Positions 8,696-17,189 of a stretch of DNA of 64,000 nt are shown here, in pieces. The stretch is from an uncultured Lachnospiraceae bacterium. GTDB lineage: Bacteria > Bacillota > Clostridia > Lachnospirales > Lachnospiraceae. The DNA is taken from positions 62,001-126,000 of the forward strand of contig CAJTOO010000013.1 in the NCBI GenBank assembly GCA_910577735.1, in the 5' to 3' direction. The notes beneath the pieces were generated by a model, which was given only the letters and a program-made list of their open reading frames with translations, ran no database searches and was not told the origin of the DNA. How positions within the stretch are numbered: the first letter of the stretch is position 1; the number at the start of each line of letters is the position of its first letter. Made by a program: the position numbers and the translations under genes.

Positions 8696-11600
8696 ATGGA
8701 AAATGTATTCGCTTCTTTTGAAAAAGAAACAGCAGATTGGTTCATAAAGACGCTGGGGAAACCTACGCCGGTACAGGAAGAAAGCTGGCCTGTTATTGCG
8801 GCAGGTCATCATGCGCTGATCAGTGCACCTACCGGAACGGGTAAAACGCTCTCAGCCTTTTTTGTATTCTTAGACCAGATGAAACGGCAGGCAGATGCGG
8901 GAACCTTACAGCAGGCGTTACAGTTGATCTATGTCTCGCCGCTTAAGTCGTTGGCGGCAGATATCCGGGAGAATTTAAACCGCCCCCTGGAAGGAATCGG
9001 GGCGAAAGAAGTCATATCCGTGGGAATCCGCACAGGGGATACCTCCCAGCGGGACAGGCAGAGAATGGTTAAGAAGCCGCCTCATATTTTGATCATCACG
9101 CCGGAGTCGTTGTATCTGATGCTCACCAGTAAGACGGGACAGAATGTGCTGGCTTCAGCCAGGGCGGTGATTCTTGATGAACTGCATGCCCTGATTGATA
9201 CCAAAAGAGGCGCCCACCTGATGCTGTCTCTGGCAAGGCTTGACCATTTGTGCGGCAGGAAGTTACAGCGTATCGGCCTGTCTGCCACGATAGAACCCTT
9301 GGAAACCGCGGCCCGGTATCTTGCACCGGAAGAGGTGAAGATTGTGGCACCGGTTATGGAGAAGCAGGTCCGGTTAGAGATATTGAGTCCATATCCGGAC
9401 GCATCCAAGGGTCCCAGAAAGGATCCTGTGTGGGAGGAACTGGGGAAATTGGTATACCAGTATTGTCAGGGAAGCCGCAGTGTGATCGCCTTCGTGGAAG
9501 GAAGAAGGTACGCCGAGAAGCTTGCATATTATGTAAACTTATTGGGCGGAGATGGATTTGCCAGGGTACACCATGGGAGCCTTTCCAAGGAGCAGAGAAT
9601 GGAGGCAGAACTGAATCTGCGGGATGGCAGACTCAGACTTTTGTGTGCCACATCATCCATGGAGCTGGGGATTGATGTGGGAGAGATTGACCAGGTACTG
9701 CAGGTGGGATGTCCGCGCACGGTTTCGGGAACCATGCAGAGGCTGGGACGGGCGGGACATAATCCGGGACGTGTCAGCGTGATGTATTTGTTTCCAAGAA
9801 CGGCGGCAGAATGTGTGACCTGCGGTATGACGGCACAGCTTGCCAGAGAAGGGGGCGTGGAACATGTGAAACCGCCTGTGGCGTGTCTGGATGTGCTGGC
9901 CCAGCATCTGGTATCCATGGCGGCTTTCCGTAGTTACGAGGTTGACGAGGTGATGGAGATTGTGCCTCGGGCTTGGCCGTTCCGGCATATTGGCAGGGAA
10001 GATGTGAAGGCGGTTCTTGGCATGCTGGCAGGAGACTATGAGCATGATAAGGATATTCCGGCCCGGCCCAGAATCTTGTATGACCGGATTCATGAGCGGG
10101 TGGAGGGAGACGGTTACAGCAGAATGTTAGCCATATCAGCAGGCGGTACGATTCCGGACAAAGGGCTGTATACGGTCAAAAACGAGGAAGGGATTAAACT
10201 GGGGGAGGTAGATGAAGAATTTGTCTATGAGTCCCAGAAAGGGGACCGGTTTATCTTAGGCTCCTTTGCCTGGAAGATTGTGCATATCAACAAAGATACT
10301 GTGACGGTAACCCAGGCGCAGATGGAAGGCGCCAGGCTTCCCTTCTGGCATGGAGAAATCAAAGGACGGGATAAACGGACAGGGGAAGCGTTTGGACGCA
10401 TCTATCGTTCCCTGCAGCATGCCTATGAAGACGGAAGTCTGCTGGGTTCTTTGAAGGAACTGGGTCTGGATGAGACTGCGGCAGGGCTGGCGGCTGGATA
10501 TCTGGAAAGGCAGATCAAGGCGGCGGGAAGTCTGCCGGATCATAAGACTATAATCGTGGAACACTTTAAAGATACCGTGGGCAACAGCCAGCTGATGGTC
10601 CACTCGGTATTCGGCAGGCGTATCAATGCACCTTTGTCCCTTCTGGCGGCACAGACGGCCAGGGAACGAATGCAGATGGAGATTGGCAGTGTGGATGAAG
10701 AGGATGGCTTCCTGCTGTATGCTTATGGAAATCATAATCTGCCGGAAGGATTGCTGCAGCAGATAGACGTGGAGGCATCTCTTCGCAAGCTGGAGATTCT
10801 TCTGCCCGCCACACCTCTGTTCAATATGGCGTTTCGATACAACAGCGGCCGTGCCCTGATGATGGGTGTCAGAAAAAATGGCCGGCAGCCCCTGTGGATG
10901 CAGAGGCTTAGAAGTGCAGAGATGTTGGAACAAGTGGTCGGGGAAAGCGAGCATCCGCTGATCAAGGAGACCAGGCGGGAATGTATGCAGCAGCTGTGGG
11001 ATGCCGGAGGCGTACAGGAACTGCTCAGTGACATCCAAAGCGGGGCAGTGGAGGTAAGGGAAATTTATACAGAGATACCTTCGCCCATGTCCCTTCCCCT
11101 GCAATGGAGTCAGGAAGCGGCAGTTATGTACGATTATGCCCCCACACCCCGGGGCATTCACGGGGCGGTGGAGGAGGCATTACAGAAAGAAAAGAATCTG
11201 ATGCAGCCCGGAAGCCGTGAACTTTCGGAAGTGCAGGAGCGCCGACAGCTGCCCAAGGATGAAAAGCAGCTGCATGCCCTGCTGATGGCAGAGGGAGATC
11301 TGGCGGCAGGGGAACTGGACGTACCGGTAGAATGGCTGGATTGCCTGGCAAAGGACGGCAGGGTTTTATATTTGGAACAGGGGTTATGGATAGCCGCAGA
11401 ACAGGAAGAGGAGTATACACAGGCGCTCAGTGTGTCCGGGCAGATAGATATGCCGCCCACAATGACAGATCCTGGGGGCACTGACGAACAAGAAGAGGCG
11501 GGGATTGTAGAAGAACAACTCCATATCGTAAGACGCATGCTCCGCTACAGGGGGAGTGCAGACGTTTGCCAGACGGCCCGGCGTTATGGCTGGTCCACCG

Positions 11601-12871
11601 AGACAGCCCGGAAAGTGCTGGAAGAACTCTGCCGGCAGAAGGCGGCAGTGAAGCAGGATGGCAGATATTATCACGGGAAGCTGTACAGCCGGGCCAGAGT
11701 GCGGACGATCAAGAACAGGCGGGAAGAAATTCAGACCTGTCCCGGGGAGAACTATGCAGCGCTGATGCTGTCACGAACGGAGTCCGGTGCGCCTGCCCGG
11801 GAGTGCCTGCAGAATGCGCTTCGTCAGTATGCGGGCATGACGTTCCCGGCAGCGTGTTGGGAGAAGATTCTGCTGCCGGGACGGGTGCGGAATTACAAAG
11901 CTTCCATGTTGGATGCCTTTTTGGCCGAAGGAGAATTGTTCTGGCATATGGAAGAGAAGGGCGGACTGCGGTTTGACTATCAGGAAAGGATTGATTGGGA
12001 AGCGGATCTGAGCAGTCAGATGGATGGCCTGACGCAGAAAGAGAGACTGCTGTACGAAACTATCCTGAAACGGGGCGCTTGTTTCATGCAGGCGCTAAAC
12101 GGGGTGCTGGCGCCGGAGTCACCCTATGATACCCTGCTGTCTCTGCTGGAGAAGGGCTTGCTCTATGCGGACAGTTATCTTCCGGTGCGGCAGTGGCTTG
12201 ACCGGGAAAAGACTAAAAAGGCGGCGGCAAGACAGAGGGTTAATGTGAGGGTCAAAGCACTGCAGACAGGCAGATGGGATGTTGTAAGACCTGTGAGGAA
12301 ACAGACCATTGAAGAGCAGATAGAAGCCTGTTTCCGGTTCAGCCCTGTGATCAGCAGGGAAACAGCAGCTGCCTGTGGCCTCTCCTGGCAGGAAGCTTTG
12401 TCGGTGCTTCGTATTTGGGAGTATACCGGGCAGGCAAGGCGGGGTTACTTTGTGAAAGAACTCTCAGGCGCCCAGTTTATTTTGGGGAAAGAGTATGACA
12501 GTGTGGTGCGCAGACTGCATGACCCGGAGAGAAGACTTATGTGGATCAATGCCACAGACCCGGCGCAGTGCTGGGGCAAAATCCTGCCGCACAAAGAGGG
12601 CAGGAACTTTATCAATGTGCCGGGGACGGTCGTTGCCTGTTGTGGCGGGCTCCCGGTTGCAGTCATGGAAAGACAGGGAAAGGTTTTACGGATATGGGAG
12701 GAAGCGTTGCAGGAGGAATGCCTTACGCTGTTTGTGGAGCAGTATAAGCGGGGCAGTCTTTATGCCGGGGGGAAGAGGATCGTGGTGAAAGAATATCCTG
12801 CTGAGGCCGGAGAAGCGCTGCGGCAGGCCGGGTTTCGCAGGGAGATGCAGGACTATGTACTGTATCCTTGA
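8696..12871 (+). CDS. lhr: Lhr-type large ATP-dependent helicase
   Basis: A 1391-residue superfamily-2 helicase of the Lhr family, a DNA or RNA-DNA hybrid translocase linked to DNA repair in other bacteria. Visible motifs: Q-motif TPVQEESWP (24-32), Walker A APTGTGKT (44-51), motif II ILDELHALIDTKRG (the DExH variant DELH), SAT motif LSATIEP, and motif VI MQRLGRAGHNPGR. After the helicase core come winged-helix and Lhr-specific domains and a long C-terminal extension like that of E. coli Lhr (about 1500 residues), so this is a full-length form rather than an Lhr core. The gene stands alone, preceded by a 280-base region with no gene. The start region gives MENVFASFEKETADWF, as expected for the family. 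Confidence 0.92.
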   Translation: MENVFASFEKETADWFIKTLGKPTPVQEESWPVIAAGHHALISAPTGTGKTLSAFFVFLDQMKRQADAGTLQQALQLIYVSPLKSLAADIRENLNRPLEGIGAKEVISVGIRTGDTSQRDRQRMVKKPPHILIITPESLYLMLTSKTGQNVLASARAVILDELHALIDTKRGAHLMLSLARLDHLCGRKLQRIGLSATIEPLETAARYLAPEEVKIVAPVMEKQVRLEILSPYPDASKGPRKDPVWEELGKLVYQYCQGSRSVIAFVEGRRYAEKLAYYVNLLGGDGFARVHHGSLSKEQRMEAELNLRDGRLRLLCATSSMELGIDVGEIDQVLQVGCPRTVSGTMQRLGRAGHNPGRVSVMYLFPRTAAECVTCGMTAQLAREGGVEHVKPPVACLDVLAQHLVSMAAFRSYEVDEVMEIVPRAWPFRHIGREDVKAVLGMLAGDYEHDKDIPARPRILYDRIHERVEGDGYSRMLAISAGGTIPDKGLYTVKNEEGIKLGEVDEEFVYESQKGDRFILGSFAWKIVHINKDTVTVTQAQMEGARLPFWHGEIKGRDKRTGEAFGRIYRSLQHAYEDGSLLGSLKELGLDETAAGLAAGYLERQIKAAGSLPDHKTIIVEHFKDTVGNSQLMVHSVFGRRINAPLSLLAAQTARERMQMEIGSVDEEDGFLLYAYGNHNLPEGLLQQIDVEASLRKLEILLPATPLFNMAFRYNSGRALMMGVRKNGRQPLWMQRLRSAEMLEQVVGESEHPLIKETRRECMQQLWDAGGVQELLSDIQSGAVEVREIYTEIPSPMSLPLQWSQEAAVMYDYAPTPRGIHGAVEEALQKEKNLMQPGSRELSEVQERRQLPKDEKQLHALLMAEGDLAAGELDVPVEWLDCLAKDGRVLYLEQGLWIAAEQEEEYTQALSVSGQIDMPPTMTDPGGTDEQEEAGIVEEQLHIVRRMLRYRGSADVCQTARRYGWSTETARKVLEELCRQKAAVKQDGRYYHGKLYSRARVRTIKNRREEIQTCPGENYAALMLSRTESGAPARECLQNALRQYAGMTFPAACWEKILLPGRVRNYKASMLDAFLAEGELFWHMEEKGGLRFDYQERIDWEADLSSQMDGLTQKERLLYETILKRGACFMQALNGVLAPESPYDTLLSLLEKGLLYADSYLPVRQWLDREKTKKAAARQRVNVRVKALQTGRWDVVRPVRKQTIEEQIEACFRFSPVISRETAAACGLSWQEALSVLRIWEYTGQARRGYFVKELSGAQFILGKEYDSVVRRLHDPERRLMWINATDPAQCWGKILPHKEGRNFINVPGTVVACCGGLPVAVMERQGKVLRIWEEALQEECLTLFVEQYKRGSLYAGGKRIVVKEYPAEAGEALRQAGFRREMQDYVLYP

Positions 12872-12948
12872 AGCAAAAGTATTTCTAAAGAGTATATGCT
12901 GTGAATGGTTCGTGGAATGATTCCTATAGACAGATGGAGGAGAGGAAG

Positions 12949-13419
12949 ATGGCAATCGATAAAGTAAAGGCATACTTTAAACAGTATGGTATGGAGGAGC
13001 GGATTCAGGAATTTGATGTATCCAGTGCAACCGTAGAACTGGCTGCCGCAGCTTTGCAGTGTGAGCCCCAAAGGATTGCGAAGACGCTGTCCTTTCTGGT
13101 GGCAGACCATGCGGTGCTGATTGTGGCAGCAGGGGATGCCAAGGTGGACAATCATAAGTTCAAGGAACAGTTTTCCACAAAGGCTAAGATGCTCTTGGCT
13201 GATCAGGTGGAAGAAATGGTCGGACATGCGGTGGGCGGTGTATGCCCCTTTGCGGTCAAGGATGGGGTGGAAGTGTATCTTGACGTGTCGTTACAGCGTT
13301 TTGAGACTGTTTTTCCGGCCTGTGGGAGCGCCAACAGTGCCATAGAACTTACCATCCCGGAACTGGAAACGTATTCCGGGCATGCAGGTTATGTGGATGT
13401 GTGCAAGGGATATCTTTAA
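12949..13419 (+). CDS. YbaK/EbsC-family aminoacyl-tRNA deacylase
   Basis: A 156-residue protein of the YbaK/ProX editing-domain family, which hydrolyses misacylated tRNAs such as Cys-tRNA(Pro) or Ala-tRNA(Pro). The family pattern is visible: QRIAKTLSFLVADHAVLIVAAGDAKVDNHKFKEQF with the conserved KT and the GDxKVD segment, and GGVCPFAV (the GGxxPF loop). Start at 12949 is preferred because of GGAGGAGAGGAAG just upstream; the in-frame ATG at 12901 has no ribosome site. Which mischarged tRNA it edits cannot be read here. Confidence 0.88.
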   Translation: MAIDKVKAYFKQYGMEERIQEFDVSSATVELAAAALQCEPQRIAKTLSFLVADHAVLIVAAGDAKVDNHKFKEQFSTKAKMLLADQVEEMVGHAVGGVCPFAVKDGVEVYLDVSLQRFETVFPACGSANSAIELTIPELETYSGHAGYVDVCKGYL

Positions 13420-13471
13420 GAGCAGCAGGGAAGCATAGGAAGAGTGCAATTGATAAGAGAAAGGAAAGCAT

Positions 13472-14722
13472 ATGGAAAGAGTCGTAGAGAATTTTTTACA
13501 GTATGTGAAAATAGACACCCAGTCATCGGAGGAGAGTACCAGTACGCCGTCCACCGCAAAGCAGCATCAGCTGGCCAGACTGTTAGAGAGGCAGTTACAG
13601 GAGATGGGAGCGGAAGATATCACTTATGATAAGGAGCACTGTTATCTTTATGCGTCCATTCCGTCCGCGCCGGGATGCGAACAGGCGCCTGTCATTGGAT
13701 TTATTGCCCATATGGACACAGCTCCTGCTGTGACGGGAGAAGGGGTGAAACCACGCATTGTGGAAGATTACGATGGGAAGGATATTGTGCTGCATCAGGA
13801 GAAGCAGATAGTCATGAAAGTGAAGGATTTTCCGGAGCTGCCATCCTATCAGGGCAAAAGACTGATCGTGACGGATGGCACCACTCTTTTGGGGGCGGAT
13901 GATAAGGCTGGTGTGGCGGAAATCATGGCCATGGCAGAATATCTGCTGCAGCATAAAGAAATTGCCCATGGACGGATACGGATAGGATTTACACCGGACG
14001 AAGAGGTCGGCGCCGGTGCGGATCATTTTGATGTGGCGCTTTTTGGGGCGGACTATGCGTATACGGTGGATGGCGGCAGATTGGGAGAACTGGAATATGA
14101 GAATTTCAATGCGGCGGGAGCGAAAGTCATTGTGCATGGACGAAGCGTTCATCCGGGGGAAGCCAAGGATAAGATGCGTAACGCCATCCTGCTGGCGCAG
14201 GAATTTCAGGCAATGCTCCCTGTCTCAGAGAATCCTATGTATACCTGTGGATACGAAGGGTTTTATCATCTGGATCAGCTGCATGGCACGGTGGAAGAAG
14301 CGATAGCGGAATACATTATCAGGGACCATGACAGAGAGAAGTTCGAGAAGAAGAAGGAAAGTTTTTGGCAGATTGGAGATTTCCTGAACCGGAAATATGG
14401 AGAAGGGACTTTTACGATCGAGATGAAGGATTCCTATTATAACATGAAAGAAATGATAGAGGAACACATGCATCTGGTGGAGAATGCCAGGGCTGCAATG
14501 GAAGAACTGGAGATACATCCGGTGGTGGTGCCGATCCGCGGTGGAACAGACGGGGCCAGACTGTCCTTTATGGGACTGCCTTGTCCGAATCTGTGTACCG
14601 GCGGGCAGAATTTCCATGGGTGTTTTGAGTATGCCTGCGCGGATGAGATGGAAATGATCGTAAGACTTCTGGTCAGGATTGCAGAGAAATACGGGAGTGC
14701 CTCTAAGGACTTGACAAAGTAA
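13472..14722 (+). CDS. pepT: Tripeptide aminopeptidase PepT
   Basis: A 416-residue cytoplasmic dizinc M20B peptidase removing the N-terminal residue from tripeptides. Zinc and catalytic motifs are in place: HMDTAPAV (first His and the catalytic Asp, about residue 80), LLGADDKAGVAEI (bridging Asp), FTPDEEVGAGA (catalytic Glu pair) and the C-terminal GGTDGARLSFMG and CPNLCTGGQNFHG. Length agrees with PepT. The ATG follows AGGAAAGCAT. The end of the gene contains the -35 box of the promoter for the downstream MATE gene. Confidence 0.95.
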   Translation: MERVVENFLQYVKIDTQSSEESTSTPSTAKQHQLARLLERQLQEMGAEDITYDKEHCYLYASIPSAPGCEQAPVIGFIAHMDTAPAVTGEGVKPRIVEDYDGKDIVLHQEKQIVMKVKDFPELPSYQGKRLIVTDGTTLLGADDKAGVAEIMAMAEYLLQHKEIAHGRIRIGFTPDEEVGAGADHFDVALFGADYAYTVDGGRLGELEYENFNAAGAKVIVHGRSVHPGEAKDKMRNAILLAQEFQAMLPVSENPMYTCGYEGFYHLDQLHGTVEEAIAEYIIRDHDREKFEKKKESFWQIGDFLNRKYGEGTFTIEMKDSYYNMKEMIEEHMHLVENARAAMEELEIHPVVVPIRGGTDGARLSFMGLPCPNLCTGGQNFHGCFEYACADEMEMIVRLLVRIAEKYGSASKDLTK

Positions 14723-14739
14723 AGAGGCTATGGTATACT
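14711..14739 (+). promoter_or_regulatory. Consensus sigma-A promoter for the MATE transporter leader
   Basis: TTGACA (14711-14716), 17-base spacer, TATACT (14734-14739). The -35 lies inside the last codons of pepT. Transcription would start near 14746, giving a leader of about 135 bases that includes a terminator hairpin. Confidence 0.75.
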
Positions 14740-14745
14740 TACATG

Positions 14746-14826
14746 CAAACCCGTTAAGGGAGTGGATTTTTCAAGAGCAATCTTTTTTCGCCACACAATT
14801 GCGATAAGCACTTGTGTGGTTTTTTG
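14746..14826 (+). ncRNA. Short leader with intrinsic terminator upstream of the MATE gene (candidate attenuator)
   Basis: Between the promoter and the MATE gene lies a terminator: CCACACAA (14791-14798) pairs with TTGTGTGG (14812-14819), followed by TTTTTT. Upstream, a small CCC/GGG hairpin is followed by GTGG (about 14762-14765), which can pair with the CCAC at the start of the terminator's 5' arm, an antiterminator-like alternative. The short, highly structured leader ahead of a transporter suggests attenuation by a ligand. I could not match it to a riboswitch class; the AAGGGAG segment resembles only superficially the start of yybP-ykoY RNAs. Confidence 0.5.
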
Positions 14827-14879
14827 TGTAACAGAAAGGGCCATTAACGGGATAGGAATAAAGGAGTGGAGGACAGGAA

Positions 14880-16208
14880 ATGGAACAGACATTTATGAAA
14901 GAGCAGAAGATCTTGCCATTGGTACTATCCATGTCTATGCCGATGGTGATCTCCATGGCGGTGAATTCGCTTTATAATATTGTGGACAGTTATTTTGTGG
15001 CCAGGCTGAGTGAGGAAGCCATGACTGCGCTGGCAATGGTGTATCCGGTGCAGAATCTGGTCAATGCCATAGCCATTGGGTTTGCCATTGGCATTAATGC
15101 CACAGTGGCCTTTTATCTTGGAGCAAAGGATCAGGGCCGGGCCGATCAGGCCGCCGCGCTGGGGATGCTTCTCAGCCTGCTTCACGGCGTATTTCTGACG
15201 GTGGTATGTATTGCAATCATGCCGGGATTCTTAAGAATGTTTTCCGGGGATCAGGCGGTGATTGAAATGGCGCTGGATTATTCCCAAAAGGTCTTTTTGT
15301 TTGCAACGGTGATTACGTCAGGGTTGGTATTTGAGAAGGTCTTTCAGGCCGTAGGACGGATGAAAGTGTCGATGTTATGTATGATGTGTGGATTTGTGAC
15401 CAATATTATACTGGATCCGCTGATGATTTTTGGAATAGGAATCTTTCCTAGGATGGGGATTGCAGGCGCGGCTTACGCGACGGGAATTGGTCAGATTGTT
15501 ACGTTGATTGCCTATCTGGTTTTTTACAGGATATCTCCGATTCCTGTGAAAATGAAGAAACAGCACCTGAAGATGCAGAAAGAAGTGACAGGGAAATTGT
15601 ATGCAATTGGCGTATCTGCCACACTGAATCTGGCACTTCCCTCTCTTCTGATTTCAGTATTGAACGGGATTCTGGCAGGATTTTCAGAGAAATATGTGCT
15701 TGTGCTGGGCGCTTATTATAAGTTGCAGACATTTATCTATCTGACGGCCAATGGCATTATTCAGGGAATCAGACCCTTGACGGGATATAACTATGGGGCA
15801 GGAGAAAGAGAACGTGTCAGAAAGATTTTCCAGACAACACTGGCGCTTACCATGGGTGTGATGGCGGTGGGAACAATTCTGTCCTGGCTGATACCTGAAA
15901 AATTGATGGGATTGTTCACATCACAGCAGGAAACATTGCAAAGTGGTGTGGCGGCCTTGCATATCATCAGTCTCGGATTCATGGTATCAGCGGTTTCGGT
16001 TACCTGCTCCGGGGCGCTGGAAGGATTGGGAAAAGGCCTGCCGTCTCTGTATATATCGCTTTTACGGTATGTAGTGATTATCATACCAGCAGCGTTTTGT
16101 TTTAGCAGATTCCTGGGGGCAGAGGGAACCTGGTATGCATTTTGTTTTACTGAGTTTGCAGCTGCGGGATTTGCATACATAATCTATAGAAGGTGTGAAA
16201 GGGTATGA
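14880..16208 (+). CDS. MATE family efflux transporter
   Basis: A 442-residue membrane protein with about twelve hydrophobic segments, of the NorM/DinF superfamily that exports cationic drugs or metabolites using Na+ or H+. Family sequence is seen at the start (LPLVLSMSMPMVISMAVNSLYNIVDSYFV cut across residues 12-40) and in the second half (NGIIQGIRPLTGYNYGAGE, the GxxPxxGYNYGA signature). Start ATG at 14880 has AAGGAGTGGAGG upstream. Expression appears to be controlled by its own promoter and a leader terminator. Substrate unknown. Confidence 0.93.
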   Translation: MEQTFMKEQKILPLVLSMSMPMVISMAVNSLYNIVDSYFVARLSEEAMTALAMVYPVQNLVNAIAIGFAIGINATVAFYLGAKDQGRADQAAALGMLLSLLHGVFLTVVCIAIMPGFLRMFSGDQAVIEMALDYSQKVFLFATVITSGLVFEKVFQAVGRMKVSMLCMMCGFVTNIILDPLMIFGIGIFPRMGIAGAAYATGIGQIVTLIAYLVFYRISPIPVKMKKQHLKMQKEVTGKLYAIGVSATLNLALPSLLISVLNGILAGFSEKYVLVLGAYYKLQTFIYLTANGIIQGIRPLTGYNYGAGERERVRKIFQTTLALTMGVMAVGTILSWLIPEKLMGLFTSQQETLQSGVAALHIISLGFMVSAVSVTCSGALEGLGKGLPSLYISLLRYVVIIIPAAFCFSRFLGAEGTWYAFCFTEFAAAGFAYIIYRRCERV

Positions 16209-16389
16209 AAACGAGATAAGGATATTCAGCCCTGAAAGAATGGATGAACTGTTTGCGGCGCTGACCTCCATTCTTGCCAAGGTGGGCATTGAAGGGGTGG
16301 ATTTCAATCTGGCTGCGGCAGGGACTCTGCTTATGGCGTTTAAGCATGGCCCTGCCGGTAACGATCAGGAACGAGTGGGGATGAGTTGA
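16195..16389 (+). CDS. Doubtful small ORF overlapping the MATE gene end
   Basis: A 64-codon reading frame starting with GTG inside the last codons of the MATE gene and ending within the 3' end of the convergent coiled-coil gene. The translation has a protein-like composition (FSPERMDELFAALTSIL, VDFNLAAAGTLLMAFKHG) but I recognise no family. No clear ribosome site is present. It may be a remnant of a longer gene or spurious. Confidence 0.22.
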   Translation: MKGYENEIRIFSPERMDELFAALTSILAKVGIEGVDFNLAAAGTLLMAFKHGPAGNDQERVGMS

Positions 16390-16907
16390 TTCATGTGCAG
16401 GATTTCTGTGACGGTATCCATTCCATCCTGCAGTTTGGCAATATCTTTCTTGGTGTTCTGCGCGAAGAAACGGAAAGAAATATCAAGGTTCTCCAATTTT
16501 TCGTTTGTTTTGTGTAATTTAATATCCAAATACCTGAAATTGTCGTCTGCGCGGTCAAGGCGTTCGTCCATATGTTCAAGTCTTGTGTCAATGCGATCTA
16601 AACGCTCATAAATGGGTGCAAGTTCTGTCTTGAATTTCTCATCGAGCATTTTGTCCAGTTTTTCATCAAGTTTCTCATCCAGTTTCTGGCCGAGCTTCTC
16701 ATCGAGCATTTTATCCAGTTTCTCGTCGAGTTTCTTATCCAGTTTTTCTTCTAGTTTTTCTTCCAGCTTTTCTTCGAGTTTTTGTTCCAGTATTCGTTCC
16801 AACAGGTCAGCGATTGCCTGCAGGTCCCTTTGTGTGAGTGCCAAGAGTAATTCCTCCTTTTCCCATGAAATCGTTGCGGGTTTCTGGATTTTTCGTTGGT
16901 TGTTCAT
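16365..16907 (-). CDS. Repetitive coiled-coil protein
   Basis: A 180-residue, highly charged protein with no signal peptide or membrane segment. Residues about 35-95 are a run of short units of the form (E/D)KL(E/D)(E/K), repeating with a four-residue (12-base) period, followed by a heptad region (YERLDRIDTRLEHMDERLDRADDNF cut at 100-135) and a further helix. The whole is predicted to be a long helical coiled coil. Similar proteins are widespread in Lachnospiraceae without a known function. The DNA repeat (TTTCTCATCGAG-like units, about 16636-16800) could expand or contract. Start at 16907 has GGGAGAA upstream. Not assigned a function. Confidence 0.7.
   Translation of the reverse strand: MNNQRKIQKPATISWEKEELLLALTQRDLQAIADLLERILEQKLEEKLEEKLEEKLDKKLDEKLDKMLDEKLGQKLDEKLDEKLDKMLDEKFKTELAPIYERLDRIDTRLEHMDERLDRADDNFRYLDIKLHKTNEKLENLDISFRFFAQNTKKDIAKLQDGMDTVTEILHMNQLIPTRS
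16636..16800 (-). repeat. Tandem 12-base-type repeat inside the coiled-coil gene
   Basis: About thirteen imperfect copies of a 12-base unit (plus strand of the type TTTCTCATCCAG / TTTTTCTTCCAG) encode the (E/D)KL(D/E) array. Copies differ by third-position and Glu/Asp/Lys/Met changes, which argues for selection on the protein as well as recent duplication. Confidence 0.65.
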
Positions 16908-17011
16908 ATTTTCTCCCTTCTTGTGTCCGCGGGGAATCTGCTTCTGTGTGAAGGTCTGTGATCCCTGCTTTTAAAATGATGTGATTGTAAGCAAGGATTC
17001 TAAAACAGATA

Positions 17012-17032
17012 AAATATCATGGAATGATATTT
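17012..17032. promoter_or_regulatory. Inverted repeat in the coiled-coil gene upstream region
   Basis: AAATATCAT (17012-17020) and ATGATATTT (17024-17032) form a perfect 9-bp dyad around GGA, in the 216-base AT-rich stretch between the coiled-coil gene and the serine-hydrolase terminator. Further ATATCA-like motifs occur at 17066-17092. It could be an operator for the coiled-coil gene. I see no gene in 16908-17189. Confidence 0.4.
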
Positions 17033-17123
17033 CATAGAAAAAAGAATAGACGAAATTCCGTTAGAATATCAATGCTGTAATCAAATGATATCAGAGTAGC
17101 GACAAAAAGTCAAGTGATTTTAC

Positions 17124-17163
17124 AAAAAAACAGTAATCCTAAAAACACAGGACTACTGTTTTT
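17124..17163 (-). terminator. Terminator of the NahK-like/serine-hydrolase operon
   Basis: Arms 17126-17140 and 17149-17163 form a 15-bp stem with one mismatch and an 8-base loop; on the minus strand the stem is followed by T-rich sequence (TTTTTTTGT). It lies 27 bases beyond the serine-hydrolase stop. Confidence 0.8.
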
Positions 17164-17189
17164 GATAAAGTATTTGTTGGAAAAGAAAA

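Noticed and set aside
14762..14977. GTG-started 71-codon frame running through the MATE leader and terminator
   Set aside because: The GTG directly abuts its only ribosome-like site (AAGGGA), the frame crosses the terminator hairpin and overlaps the MATE start; the composition is not protein-like. An RNA leader explains the stretch better.
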